28,640 nt of DNA from Elysia marginata (taxonomy: Eukaryota; Mollusca; Gastropoda; Plakobranchidae), in contig BMAT01003279.1 of assembly GCA_019649035.1 (NCBI GenBank), positions 11,182-39,821 on the forward strand, read 5' to 3'. This document shows positions 1-9,206 of the stretch, piece after piece. The notes beneath the pieces are model-generated. The model was given only the letters and a program-made list of their open reading frames with translations, did no database searches and was not told the DNA's origin. The position numbers and the translations under genes were made by a program. Within the stretch, counting starts at the first letter, position 1; each line of letters opens with the position of its first letter.

Positions 1-45
1 GAACAAACACAGAAAATTGTGCTCTTTCTTAAAAACCCACTTTGT

Positions 46-201
46 TTACACCATGTCTGGCACGTGTCTACCATCTGCCAGATTACCCATTAGATCAAAC
101 ACAGCTTGACCAATGTCTACCTGGAATGAACTGACCCGTGAGACCTTCGCGTGGCAGTTAGACTTCTCGACGCCCCTCCCAAGCATCTTGCTAAACGTCG
201 C
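46..201 (-). CDS. Terminal coding exon of an unrecognised multi-exon gene
   Basis: On the minus strand a strong splice acceptor (pyrimidine-rich tract ending GTGCTTAG, AG at 202-203) opens a 156-nt exon with one clean reading frame of 51 codons, closed by TAA at 46-48. The peptide starts ATFSKMLGRG and ends GRHVPDMV; the middle contains FQVDIGQAVFDLMGNL, which reads like a folded protein rather than random AT-rich sequence. The exon starts in phase 0, which matches the phase-0 donor of the exon at 821-1006. An internal CAG|GTAGAC at the middle could serve as an alternative donor. No AATAAA is visible between the stop and the window edge. I do not recognise the family. The exon call is inference from splice signals, frame and phase. 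Confidence 0.5.
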   Translation of the reverse strand, partial: ATFSKMLGRGVEKSNCHAKVSRVSSFQVDIGQAVFDLMGNLADGRHVPDMV

Positions 202-820
202 CTAAGCACAGAGCAAACATTTATCGATTACCTGTGTGCTAATTCATTCATAACGCATGAGTGATGCACTTTCCCTATGTCTAGACCGCAAATTCCCTAC
301 AAGAAATACCATCATAAGACACCCTTCTCACATAACTAAGACAAAATCATTGCAACAAATACAATCATTAGATACCCTTCTCACATTTACTTTAAGCTTG
401 AAATGTTTAGGAGGCCATTGCCATTCTCCAGGTGTGATTTCTCTATAGTCAGCGTCTTTGTATGTTAAGATAGCTCTTAAGGTACTTCAAAAATTCAGTC
501 ATGTAAAAATTTTAATTTTAGTGCCTTAATTCTTAATGACAACATTTGTAGTTCACTCAACATTTTTTTTTTTTTTTACTTTGACTTGGAATGGTTTATG
601 AAACTTATCTCATATAAGCATTTTCAAACATAGTATTGAATGGTTAAAAAAAAAAAGAAAGGAACAAGTTCAATAAAGATAAAGTCTGTTCTTCCTGTAA
701 TAACAACCAATGTCTCATATTTTTTCCCAAGGGCAGAGTGAATGAAGAAAACATGCATCACACAGAACTAAATTCAAGTCGCTGCTATTAATATTACTTT
801 GACATGTTTTTGTGACTCAC
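202..820 (-). other. Candidate intron of the left-edge gene
   Basis: This stretch lies between the two best-supported exons of the minus-strand gene, with donor GTGAGT on the minus strand at 815-820 and the acceptor at 202-203. It contains a diverged direct repeat of about 23 nt with a 52-nt period (312-334 and 364-386, sharing CCCTTCTCACAT), homopolymer T and A tracts, and an AATAAA on the plus strand at about 671-676. I see no further coding sequence in it. Confidence 0.35.
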
Positions 821-1006
821 ATTGATCTTCTGAAGGCCTTCCTCTGAGAGCTTTTTCAACTCCTTCACTTGGCCTACTTCCAGGATGTCTGCGGGCAATA
901 CAGGTCTTCTAATCCTGTTTATTGTAGGCTGTTTCAAGTATTTTTTCAAAGTCTTTGTTATTTTCCGGTTTCAATACGTGCTTCTCTTTTGAATCCTGTT
1001 CTATTG
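821..1006 (-). CDS. Penultimate coding exon of the left-edge gene, with an apparent frame break
   Basis: The minus-strand acceptor TTTATTATTTTAG (AG at 1007-1008) and donor AAT|GTGAGT (815-820) bound 186 nt. Entering in the phase given by the exon at 1275-1349, the frame reads AIEQDSKEKHVLKPENN... to ...ETAYNKQD and then meets TAG. One base further on, a second open frame reads RPVLPADILEVGQVKELKKL to the end of the exon and leaves in phase 0, as the terminal exon requires. The two halves abut with no room for an intron, so either one base is extra near 917-922, or the gene is damaged, or the first half is a chance reading. The second half is the better supported. Charged and probably helical; family not recognised. 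Confidence 0.42.
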
Positions 1007-1274
1007 CTAAAATAATAAACCTATTGATCTTCTTCTCTTAACTTGTCATCGCTTGATTGGGAGGTGTGTTTATTCAGCCTTAGAATGTGTCCAAGCAAAT
1101 TGCCGTTGGTTTTGTAAAACTCGCAATGACTGTGAAATTTTTTTTGTTATCTATATAGCGATTTATCAATAACTTTTGTTGGGTATTTAATATTAACTCA
1201 AGTCTCAAAAATTGTTCTTAATTGCTCTCTGTGGGAAGTGTTTAGTTTGGTTTAAGTTCCTGTTTTGTTAGTAC

Positions 1275-1349
1275 CCTTGAACCAGTCAGGCTCATAACTC
1301 AAATTAGGATTAAGTTTGGCTGATTTTTTAAAAGTATCAGTCACTCCCT
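1275..1349 (-). CDS. Candidate small coding exon of the left-edge gene
   Basis: A 75-nt minus-strand exon lies between acceptor ACCTGATTAG (AG at 1350-1351) and donor AAGG|GTACTA (GT at 1273-1274). The frame reads GVTDTFKKSAKLNPNL then SYEPDWFK and would meet a stop soon after the donor. It begins with two bases of a split codon and ends with one. Both phases fit the neighbouring exons at 2512-2599 and 821-1006. The pyrimidine tract is only moderate, so the call rests mainly on phase agreement and on the protein-like composition. Confidence 0.35.
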
Positions 1350-1351
1350 CT

Positions 1352-2510
1352 AATCAGGTTATATTCAGCGGATGTGAAGGATCTTAATTTTTTTCTTCAT
1401 GAATACTTTTCTATTGTAAATTACAACTGTTAGGACCCCCCATCCCTTTATGAAAACAAAATTGCTCTTGACGGTGTTATGGAAAATATTTTTAAATGAA
1501 AAAAAAACCGACAACCCCCACTCCCATCCATACACACACATAGTCCTGTTTTATGTGATAAACAGGTTTACAATTACATTAAGTAACAAACATTAGATTA
1601 GTCGGTTTTTTGGGTTATTTTTTTTTTTTGCTGAACTTATAGCATCTAGTATGTTAAAATTGCTTGTAAAATATAAATTTTGTATAAGTGTTTCAGATTT
1701 TGTGATGCTCTAAGTTTCTTTTGCTCAAATATAACAATTTAGATCAGACATGTAACGTGTTGCAATTTTGTGCTTAAATGAGCAGGCCCTACACAAGCTT
1801 TGAATCGTTTTCTTTGCCAAAACGTTTAGAGGTCACTCTCAGTGGCAGTGCTAGAATTAAGGAAGACAGTTAAGTTTTGGCACACAGTAAACACTGCTCA
1901 AACACGTTTGTGTTCACTGGACCAGGATAAAGTGTACTTGCACAGGTCAAAGCCTTTTAGGGCACTGGTGTTTGCCAAGGTCTTTCAGCTGCTTAGTTGT
2001 CCAGCTGCCAGTTCCTGTGCGTTCACTGAGGCGTGACCAGCTTTCAATGTTAAGCACTGGAAACTATAGATATTTATAGAAAATGTGACTCATATAATAT
2101 GGCATGATTCAGTCTTTATTTTTGGTGCGCATGTTCTCTCTGCATGTTTACTACATTTTATGTTTTTTTTTTTTTTTTGTTTTTTTTTTGTTGTACTTTT
2201 TAAACCTCTTAATCTTTTACTCTTTCTGCTGGCAGGCCTCTAATTCCTTTATCCAAGCCTATGTTTGCCTGACTCCCTTTTCTTCTGTATTTCTTTCTCT
2301 TGATATTTCTCCCTTCTAATGTGTTTTTTTTTCCTCCACCTCTGTAGTTTAGTATTGTGTTTGGTTTTTTCTTTGTGAAGAATTTCATCTATCGTACATT
2401 TTTTTGGGTATTCAGGATTTTATTTTAAATATGCTTCCCTCTTTTTTGTTATCTTTACTTTGTATATATTTCTCTGTATGCTCTTGTAATGTACCTTTTT
2501 TCTGTCTTTA
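1352..2510. other. Probable intron: T-rich, with one GC-richer island
   Basis: If the exon model is right this is an intron of the minus-strand gene. Most of it is AT-rich with long T runs (for example 1618-1630 and 2162-2190). The segment 1780-2040 is visibly richer in G and C and is open for 64 codons on the plus strand from a GTG at 1842, but it lacks convincing splice sites or a recognisable protein. It could be a regulatory island, an old repeat or an unrecognised exon. Confidence 0.3.
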
Positions 2511-2511
2511 C

Positions 2512-2599
2512 TTAAAACTGAATGAACCAAAGGACTGTTGTTAGGAGTCAAAATGGCAATTTCCTTGAAGTCTAGCACAGAAACGGTTGTGCTTCTTCT
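2512..2599 (-). CDS. Candidate coding exon of the left-edge gene
   Basis: The minus-strand acceptor sits behind a pyrimidine-rich stretch (CCTCCCTGATTTCATC, then AAAATCCTAAAG; AG at 2600-2601). The donor is TTTTAA|GTAAAG (GT at 2510-2511). The 88-nt exon reads RRSTTVSVLDFKEIA, then ILTPNNSPLVHSVL, starting in phase 0 and ending with one base of a split codon, which the exon at 1275-1349 completes. Later GTAAAG and GTACAT sites in the same frame are alternative donors. Two S/T-P motifs are visible. The gene's 5' end is not identified; it should lie to the right of this exon. Confidence 0.35.
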
Positions 2600-2889
2600 C
2601 TTTAGGATTTTCACAAAGATGAAATCAGGGAGGTGTACACACTTGTAAATTTACCACCATTCATATCTGAAATTTCTATAAACTACTGAAATGGTTTGCA
2701 AACATTTATTTTGTAATAGATCATTACCAAGTTTGACATTTTCATTTAAAAAACGTCAAAGGCTTCTATGTTATAATATTTAACCTTCCTGTGCATACAC
2801 AGTTTTTTTTGGTTTACTGTTTCTTTAACAGCTGATCTCAGCTAGTGAAAGCTTAATATCTCGCAATACGTCTTTTTTGTTTTTTGTAG

Positions 2890-2937
2890 GAAAAGAGCAG
2901 TCCAAAATTTGACAAAGTAGGAGTCATACCATTAAAG
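2890..2937 (+). other. Candidate 5' exon of the LRR-Ig gene
   Basis: A very strong plus-strand acceptor (a long T-rich tract ending TTTTTTGTAG, AG at 2888-2889) is followed by 48 nt and a donor AAAG|GTGTAC at 2938. The segment is open in one frame (EKSSPKFDKVGVIPLK). When spliced to the acceptor at 3480, however, that frame does not match the receptor frame, which has an in-frame TGA at 3486-3488. I therefore read it as a 5' UTR exon, perhaps carrying an upstream ORF. It implies a further upstream exon and a promoter not identified here. Confidence 0.35.
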
Positions 2938-2940
2938 GTG

Positions 2941-3400
2941 TACAGAGGAAACCTTATAATGCATGTCTCTTATGAATGAAGAAAAAAATTCAAATTAAGA
3001 GTATTTGAATCATACTGATTACCCAAAGGAGGATATCTTTTCATTTATTTAGCCATTTCTCAGTTCTAGAGCTATTTACTCTTTCACCCCACCCTTGTGT
3101 AATTGCAACAAAACACTTATTTCATGGGCCATGAAACTTCTGTTTCGGTTCTAGGATGACAACTTTGTGCAGTAAGTGTTTGTCATAAAACTTTCATGCT
3201 TTGGAAAAGTTAATGTGCTAGGGATTAGAAGGAAGACTTTCTTTTTTAGCTTCAAAATAAGAAAATTGAACCCTAGGAACTTCGAGTTCTGAGTTCAAAT
3301 CTAACAAAGCCAAGTACAAAAAAGAAACCTCACCTGTAAAAAACTTCAAATTATTAGAAAATTTGTTCATCAGACTTTGGTTTTGGAGGTTTTCACTGTA
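2941..3400 (+). mobile_element. TIR element (MITE), family A, complete
   Basis: The left end is TACAGAGGAAACCTTATAA. The right end, read inward on the other strand, is TACAGTGAAAACCTCCAAAA. The element is flanked by TA and about 460 bp long. Its interior shares blocks with copies at 12495 and 17017: TTCTAGAGCTATTTACTC, a CACCCCACC block, CTTTGTGCAGTAAGTGTT and GGATTAGAAGGAA. There is no transposase ORF. TA target sites and CAGTGGAA-type ends are known from pogo/Tigger elements of the Tc1-mariner superfamily, so a non-autonomous pogo-like origin is inferred. It lies in the intron before the LRR-Ig coding exon, immediately after the candidate donor at 2938. Confidence 0.7.
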
Positions 3401-3428
3401 GGCCTACTTGTACTTGTCAGGAATTACC

Positions 3429-3480
3429 TCTTTTATATTATTTATTATTTTTAGTAAAACCACCTCTGTTTTATCCTCAG
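3429..3480 (+). promoter_or_regulatory. Splice acceptor before the LRR-Ig coding exon
   Basis: The sequence ending TTTTATCCTCAG at 3480 is a good acceptor with a long T-rich tract. The exon begins at 3481 and carries an in-frame TGA at 3486-3488, so translation cannot enter from an upstream exon in the receptor frame. It must start at the ATG at 3504, whose context GCCATGG is an excellent Kozak match. Confidence 0.7.
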
Positions 3481-3503
3481 GTGAATGAAGACAAACCTTT
3501 GCC

Positions 3504-5528
3504 ATGGATTCTCACAGAACACGGCTGTGTACTTTCCTACTTGGGTTGCATCTCTGTCTGGCATCCTCACAAAACCAGACACATCTCACAAGCCCAGGAG
3601 CCCTCTTGGGAAGGGGTTGCCCCCAATATTGTCAGTGTTCACCGGAGTTCAAAGGTCATATGGATGTTGCTTGTTCTTTTGGCAGCCAGCCTGTGTGGGA
3701 AGAAACATGCAAAGCTCTGGAACAGTTAAGCCATGTTAGACAAGCTAAACTTAAAATAAAACTAGCTGGAGTGGGTGATACATTTTCGTCCGGGCTGGGT
3801 TGTTTACCTCGGCTTGCAAGTCTTGATATTTCAGAGATTGCTCTAAAGCCCACATTTCAGATGTTCCAAGGCCTTAATATAGATGGCAGCCTAAATCTAA
3901 GTGCAAATAAATTAGAAAGCTTTCCCGGTGATACTTTTTCTGGCGTTGAAAATATTGGTGGCTTGGATCTCTCTCACAACAGGCTTTTGGAATTGAATGC
4001 AAGCTCATTTGCAGGGCTAGAGTCCATAGAAAATCTAGATCTAAGTCATAACAATATAACAATTATTCACCTTGGAGCCCTGTCGAACATGTCTCAACTG
4101 AAAAGCCTAAACTTAGCATCCAACAAGTTGCGGGTGTTTTCTTTCAAACAGCTGTCTCTCAATACAAGCCTGGATTTTTTAAGCCTGAGGGACAATTTTC
4201 TGACAAGCTTGTATCTAGAGAGCAACAAAACAGAAGTTGTTCCATTCCATATAGACTCCCAGTTTGATATTTCAGAAAACTTGATAGAGTGTTCTTGCAG
4301 CCTGGCCTACTTCTTACAAGCTCTGCCATTTCCTGAGAATTCTCTACTGAATGTAGACAACACACTGTGCGATGCCCCAGACAATTTCAAAGGTCAAAGC
4401 ATAGCTCACCTGGATACGTCGGGCCTGGTGTGTACAGCTCCAGAGATTTTCATGAGTTACCCGTTGAAGCAGAAGGACTTGCTGACCACCAGCTCTATTA
4501 TCCTAGAGTGTCATGCAAATGGTTTTCCTCGTCCAACCATTCTGTGGGTAACGCCTTGGGGTGACGTCTTCCTTCATGACCAGGCGCACATCCCGAACAG
4601 CTTGAGGGAGCACCTCAAAATTGGCACTGATGAAATCAAAGCTCACCGCAAGTATAAAGAACAAAATGTTCTTCTGATCACACACATCAAGGCAGACGTG
4701 AATGGCCATCTTGTGATTTCCAAAATTCGAGGAAGCATGCATGGCAACTACTCATGTCTTGCTTTTAATCCAGCAGGCAACGTCACAAAGGTCATTGATC
4801 TTTCTCTCTACTGTGGCATAAAGTCTACTTACACCTTCAGCCTAATACTGGGTGGCTATTGCGCTTCTGGTTTTCTTATCTTTGGTTTCCTGGTGGGGTT
4901 TATCAAGATGGTGGTGGTCTGGCTAAAGCACAAGCTCTACTTCATGGTGCCGTATTTCTCAAAGGCAGTATCGACTGTGGCAGGGGTTCAAGACCAGGAC
5001 TGCTCAGCATCTGGTTGCTACTCTGTGAATGTGAACCCGAGATCTGGAGACAGCAGTGCTAACTGCGGAGAAAGCAGTATCACTTGTCCCCACTCCCCAG
5101 CCTCGCTGTCTTTCATTGAAGAGGAATACTTCCCGGATGAGGAGCAGGAGTGTGGACAAGCTGTTGGAGGAATCAGTGCGCATGCCTCTCGCCAGCATCG
5201 TTTCCGAGATACACTAGAAGAGGCCAGAGGTCGCTGGAGGGATGGTGTAGAGCGCAAGATGGAGCTTGTCAGGAAGAATGTGCAACATATCCGAGAGAGC
5301 AGCAGCAACTATGTGCACAACATCAAGGAGACGGGCAGCTCCGCAGCGCTGCGCATGAAGGCTGGGGTTGCCCACGGAGTAGAAACTGTCAAGTACCAGC
5401 TCCAATCTTTCAAAGAACTTTGTGGAACGGGTGACATGGGCACCAACACAATCTCCACAGTGACACTGGAGACAGACATCGACTCCCATCAGCAGTCAAA
5501 GGTAGTCAAGCAGATGACTTTTGTCTGA
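3504..5528 (+). CDS. LRR-Ig single-pass membrane protein (674 aa)
   Basis: A cell-surface adhesion or receptor-type protein. Residues 1-22 form a signal peptide (core FLLGLHLCLASS). An LRRNT cap follows (C39, C43, C45, C57), then about six leucine-rich repeats at 104-245 with motifs such as LDLSHNRLLEL. The LRRCT cap begins NLIECSCSL (C263, C265, C289, C310). One Ig domain at about 325-435 has C336, W348 and C418 (GNYSC); the usual D of DxGxYxC is not kept. A membrane span lies at about 443-473. Several N-x-S/T sites (24, 165, 184, 195, 220, 241, 415, 426) are extracellular. The roughly 200-residue tail holds a charged, probably helical segment (565-632) and ends MTFV, a class I PDZ-ligand pattern. 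The order LRR-Ig-TM is that of the AMIGO, LRRC24, kekkon and LINGO-like families, many of them neuronal. I cannot assign an orthologue. The whole CDS is in one exon and intact. Confidence 0.93.
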   Translation: MDSHRTRLCTFLLGLHLCLASSQNQTHLTSPGALLGRGCPQYCQCSPEFKGHMDVACSFGSQPVWEETCKALEQLSHVRQAKLKIKLAGVGDTFSSGLGCLPRLASLDISEIALKPTFQMFQGLNIDGSLNLSANKLESFPGDTFSGVENIGGLDLSHNRLLELNASSFAGLESIENLDLSHNNITIIHLGALSNMSQLKSLNLASNKLRVFSFKQLSLNTSLDFLSLRDNFLTSLYLESNKTEVVPFHIDSQFDISENLIECSCSLAYFLQALPFPENSLLNVDNTLCDAPDNFKGQSIAHLDTSGLVCTAPEIFMSYPLKQKDLLTTSSIILECHANGFPRPTILWVTPWGDVFLHDQAHIPNSLREHLKIGTDEIKAHRKYKEQNVLLITHIKADVNGHLVISKIRGSMHGNYSCLAFNPAGNVTKVIDLSLYCGIKSTYTFSLILGGYCASGFLIFGFLVGFIKMVVVWLKHKLYFMVPYFSKAVSTVAGVQDQDCSASGCYSVNVNPRSGDSSANCGESSITCPHSPASLSFIEEEYFPDEEQECGQAVGGISAHASRQHRFRDTLEEARGRWRDGVERKMELVRKNVQHIRESSSNYVHNIKETGSSAALRMKAGVAHGVETVKYQLQSFKELCGTGDMGTNTISTVTLETDIDSHQQSKVVKQMTFV

Positions 5529-6300
5529 CTTCAGCCCCAAAACTTCAAATCTTTGAAGAAGTCAAGGTTGTTTAAATTCTTTTACAGTTGTCCTTCTTAG
5601 AAACTGTTCAACTTCAAATTGCAGTGTGATTTTGAGTATCTTTTTTTTTTATAAATGGTGGGGACTGTTGAGTTTTGGAAAAAAAGCCTATTCTTATGTA
5701 AAAAGCATTTGTTTCAGGTTTTAAATCCAAACTATTAATGGATTAGGCTGGTTTATATATTAGCTTCACTCTGCTTGGCTGAATATATGTATGTATGTAG
5801 GTACAAAAAAAAACTTAGCTTGAGTTTCTTGCAAATGCAGGGAATTTAAAGCCATCAATTTTTCTAGATCAATCTGGTCAGAGAACACTGTTAAGGATAT
5901 CCACAGGAAACTTGTCCAAGATCTTTTGTATAGAGCTGACTTGTTTTATATTGAAAAAAAAAATGGTAACGCAGTGGAAAAAATGCTATGCACTAATTAT
6001 ATACATATCTTGGGCAAAGTCCAGCATTATTTCTTTTTCAGTGGGGTTGAGAAAAGACACATATTTGAGACTGTTTAAGTCAATCAATGGTTTTGTAGCA
6101 TCTCCAAGACAGATGTTAATTTTAATCTATTGTTATGGATGCTAAGCTACGGCCAATGAAATTTTTTATACTGATGTTTTGCTGTGCGTTTTCATGTACA
6201 TTTTTAAAATCCATTTATTTAGTTTCACTATTAAAAAAAAAGTATAATTTTATATAAAATTTGGAGGAGAAGAGGTTTGGAGATGTGCTGTTTTTCAAAA
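5529..6300 (+). other. Probable 3' UTR of the LRR-Ig gene
   Basis: AT-rich sequence follows the TGA at 5526-5528. There is no canonical AATAAA nearby; the best poly(A)-signal variant is ATTAAA at 6230-6235, followed by an A-rich run, and another ATTAAA lies near 6486. The 3' end is therefore uncertain. A short ATGTATGTATGTAGGTA run lies near 5785-5801. Confidence 0.35.
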
Positions 6301-6835
6301 TGTTTAACATAGCATTCCTTTTCCTTTTTGGAAAGAAGCTTAACAATTAATTTCCGTCCACATTCACTGTTGATTCATTCCAATCCAAGGTCACTACATA
6401 ATTCTATTGTTAATCTTCTTTAGTGTCTTTAAACTCTTATTCCAAAAGCCTAACAATGAGTTTAAGCAAAGAGTACGAAGGTTAAAATTAAAGGCATCTT
6501 GGTTCTTTATGGCCCTAAACATAATTGTAGTATTTAGACTGTAGATTGGTTAGCTGAAACAATGTAACCTTGCTTGCAATAATGCATAAAATATAAATAT
6601 CTTTCAAGGAATTCCCTAAGTAGTTAGGGGTCTACTTTTTTTTTAGATTTGAAGAAGGTAATGTCACGTTTGAAAAACAAAATCAAATGTGCAGCTTCAA
6701 ATTTCTCCTTTATTTTATAACTTGTGTCAGTAGTGCATGTTTGCATGTATGATGTAAATTTGTGACTTGGTACAGTAATGCTCAACTATAGCGAGACTAT
6801 CCGCACAGTGGGGTCTCTGAGGAATCCCCTTTTTT

Positions 6836-6855
6836 CTATATATATATATATATAG
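6836..6855. repeat. (TA)n microsatellite
   Basis: A run of alternating T and A of about 20 nt, seen directly. Confidence 0.9.
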
Positions 6856-8301
6856 TCTGTGCATGGGTTTAATTGAGCAAGATAGGCCGAAACAAGGATA
6901 AAGCGCAAGGAATAGAGCCAGCTTTAGAGAATTGAGAGTAAAATTTGAGGAACTTTTCCGTAAACATGACATAAGCGCATTGTGGGCTTGGCTTGCGGAT
7001 GCAGTGCAAGGTGCCTTTGTCTAGTTCACAAGTCATTGTGCATTATAATACATGTATTATGGGAAGGGAGAGGGGCATTGTGGTCTGTCCAGTGCAGTGA
7101 GGGAAGATGTGGTAGGCTTAGAGCAAAATGATAGTGTACCAGTATCTAATTTTAAGCTTTTACCAGCTGTAGGTGAATGATGGTTGTGGATGAAGAGGGG
7201 CGGGAAGGGTTGAGGAGAGTCAGGTGAGATTGCAATCAAAGCAGTGTTTTTTTTTTTTCATCAACCTCCTTTAACATTCCTATTCTGGGATCATGCCTAC
7301 AGCGGGATTTTTCTTTTGGAACAAAATTTCAGCTGTAGACATGTTGCACTGTATTGCTAAAACATTTTATTGACCTGTTAATAGTATTATTGTCTCAAGT
7401 GCTTCCAAATATCAAGGGATTGTCACCAATTGTAGTTTTGGCTTTGCCTGTTCTTCTTGAGCACTTTTCAGTTGGAACTGACGGCAATCTCTGAATCATG
7501 TAAATTGATCTACCCAAAGCTGATACAAGCTTTGCCACAATGCTAAAAATGAGAGTAATACTTCTTTATTGTGCTCAAAACAGCTCATGCAGAACCAATT
7601 TTATCTACTTATTATTTGTACAAACTGCAATAAGATAACTAGAGGGGCATCTATTGGAAGAAGAAAAATAGGAGGGAAGGAAGAAGAATAGTATTAAGGG
7701 CACAAATTATATGAAATAATAAGAATTATAATAATTTAATGGCCAGACTACTGCTGGGCTGTATTAGCTGTTTTAACACTAGTGACATCAATTAAACGAA
7801 ACCGACAGGCATAATTATTTGCACATGTATTATTTATACTATTATAGTGCATGAAATTTGTGAGTTGTAACCATAGTGATTGCTACACCATGTTTTTGTA
7901 GGATAGTACTATCAATAATAATAGTAAAAACAACAACATCAACATGGCACAGTCATATTTGTTAAAAAATGAAGTAGACATTGGAAAAGAATTGTTATAG
8001 CTTATGGTACACCTCTAGATATCGGTAATACACCTAATTACACTCAGTTTATTTTCTGTATAAGAACCTTCTTAAAATTTAAATTGCAGGGGTATCCATA
8101 ATGAATCCATCATTATCTAAGTAAAACAGAATTCTGGCATTAAAAGCAATTTTAATTAAGCCCTGTATGAGTATTTTACTTTCAGAATCAAGGCTCATCA
8201 GATTTCTAGTTTTTTTCAAAGTTGATTTTAAATGTTCCTTAAAGATCTGGTATGATATGCATCATCAGAATCTCATAAACTACATCAGGGTCTTAATAAT
8301 C

Positions 8302-8565
8302 ATATAGCATTTGATCTCTTTTATTGTTATGATTTATTATTTTAACATTGAAGTTTGTCTCTAATCAATGATTATATATAATGCGGTTGACCTTTTTTTA
8401 GGCATGTATTATTGTATTATTTATCATCTTGAAAGTTATTTAATATATAGCCTTTGATCTTTTATACTGTTATAATTTAGTATCTTTAAATCGTCATTCT
8501 CTCAACACTGACATATACAATGAATTTTTTGTTGCTGTATAATTGTTCATCTTGAAAGTTCATGT
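8302..8565. repeat. Diverged tandem duplication, about 130-140 bp units
   Basis: Two adjacent units begin ATATAGCATTTGATCT (8302) and ATATAGCCTTTGATCT (8444), and both contain CATCTTGAAAGTT near their ends (about 8424 and 8550). The units differ by many substitutions and small indels, so the duplication is old. Confidence 0.5.
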
Positions 8566-8921
8566 TTCTATCCTAAATAAGAGCAAATGTTTGAATTCTT
8601 ACAAGAGAGATAAATATGATATATCATACAATTGTAATAATGTGTCGGTGATCAGTGCAAATGAGTTGGATGTAGCAAATTTGACATTACAAGGTGTTGA
8701 TATTTTGACTTGAGCATTGCATTTTTCTAAATCTAAGTTTCAAGAAGCCAAAAATTGCATTGAATTTTCAAAATTTTCTGGAAAGAAAAATCTAAATTTT
8801 TTTAATTTATAGTCTTGAGGAAAAATGTAATGTGTATAGATCTACTTTTTAAAAAGGTGATTTTTTTTTAAATTTAAAATTTCCTACATCGGACTCATTT
8901 CTATTGATTGTAAGACATTAG

Positions 8922-9105
8922 TACAGTGGAATCCTGTTAAGATAACGCCCTCTGAACCCAACTAAAATTTTTATTTTAAATTCAAAGGTTATATTAAGCA
9001 GTAACATTCTAAAGAAAAAAAAGGAAAGGGACCAAAACTCTAGTTTATAAATCTTAACCCAAAGTTCATCTTAAGCAGGGTTTATCTTATGCAGATTCCA
9101 CTGTA
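8922..9105. mobile_element. Complete MITE with near-perfect TIRs (family B)
   Basis: The left end is TACAGTGGAATCCTGTTAAG. The inverted right end is TACAGTGGAATCTGCATAAG. The length is 184 bp, flanked by TA, with no coding capacity. The ends resemble those at 14357 and 16073, which share GTGGAATCC and a following AAG, but the interior differs, so this is a sister subfamily. It is inferred to be a pogo-like non-autonomous element. Confidence 0.75.
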
Positions 9106-9174
9106 TGTTTTTTGACTGATAAAAATGTTTTACATGTATTTTGATGATGGGTTGTTTTTCGTTTTTTTTGTGTG

Positions 9175-9206
9175 TTTTTTTTTTTTTTTTTTTGGGGGGG
9201 GGGGGG
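9175..9206 (+). repeat. Poly(T)-poly(G) tract
   Basis: About 19 T are followed directly by 13 G. Tract lengths in such runs are unreliable in assemblies. Confidence 0.8.

Larger units (their letters stand above)
6301..8920. other. Intergenic, no supported gene
   Basis: AT-rich DNA with a (TA)n microsatellite at 6836-6855 and a diverged tandem duplication at 8302-8565. Short open stretches around 7040-7240 read plausibly on both strands, but neither has a convincing pair of splice sites. I see no complete gene here. Confidence 0.5.

Noticed and set aside
1842..2036. 64-codon plus-strand ORF in the GC-richer island
   Set aside because: Starts with GTG, has no splice sites that fit and no recognisable motif.
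2880..2937. Minus-strand reading with TPTLSNFGLLFSY, reminiscent of the SP-x-LSDFGL motif I recall from vertebrate SKA3
   Set aside because: It has no good donor, it overlaps a much stronger plus-strand acceptor, and the rest of the candidate minus-strand gene does not resemble SKA3.
3481..3739. Two shorter plus-strand ORFs starting at 3481 and 3485, overlapping the receptor
   Set aside because: They overlap the signal peptide and LRRNT of the receptor in other frames and resemble no protein. The receptor frame has clear domains and the strong Kozak ATG.
7040..7240. Protein-like readings on both strands (for example CGLSSAVREDVVGLEQND on plus)
   Set aside because: Both strands cannot be coding at once; neither has a matched acceptor and donor, and a stretch of about 40 codons can arise by chance in a locally GC-richer patch.
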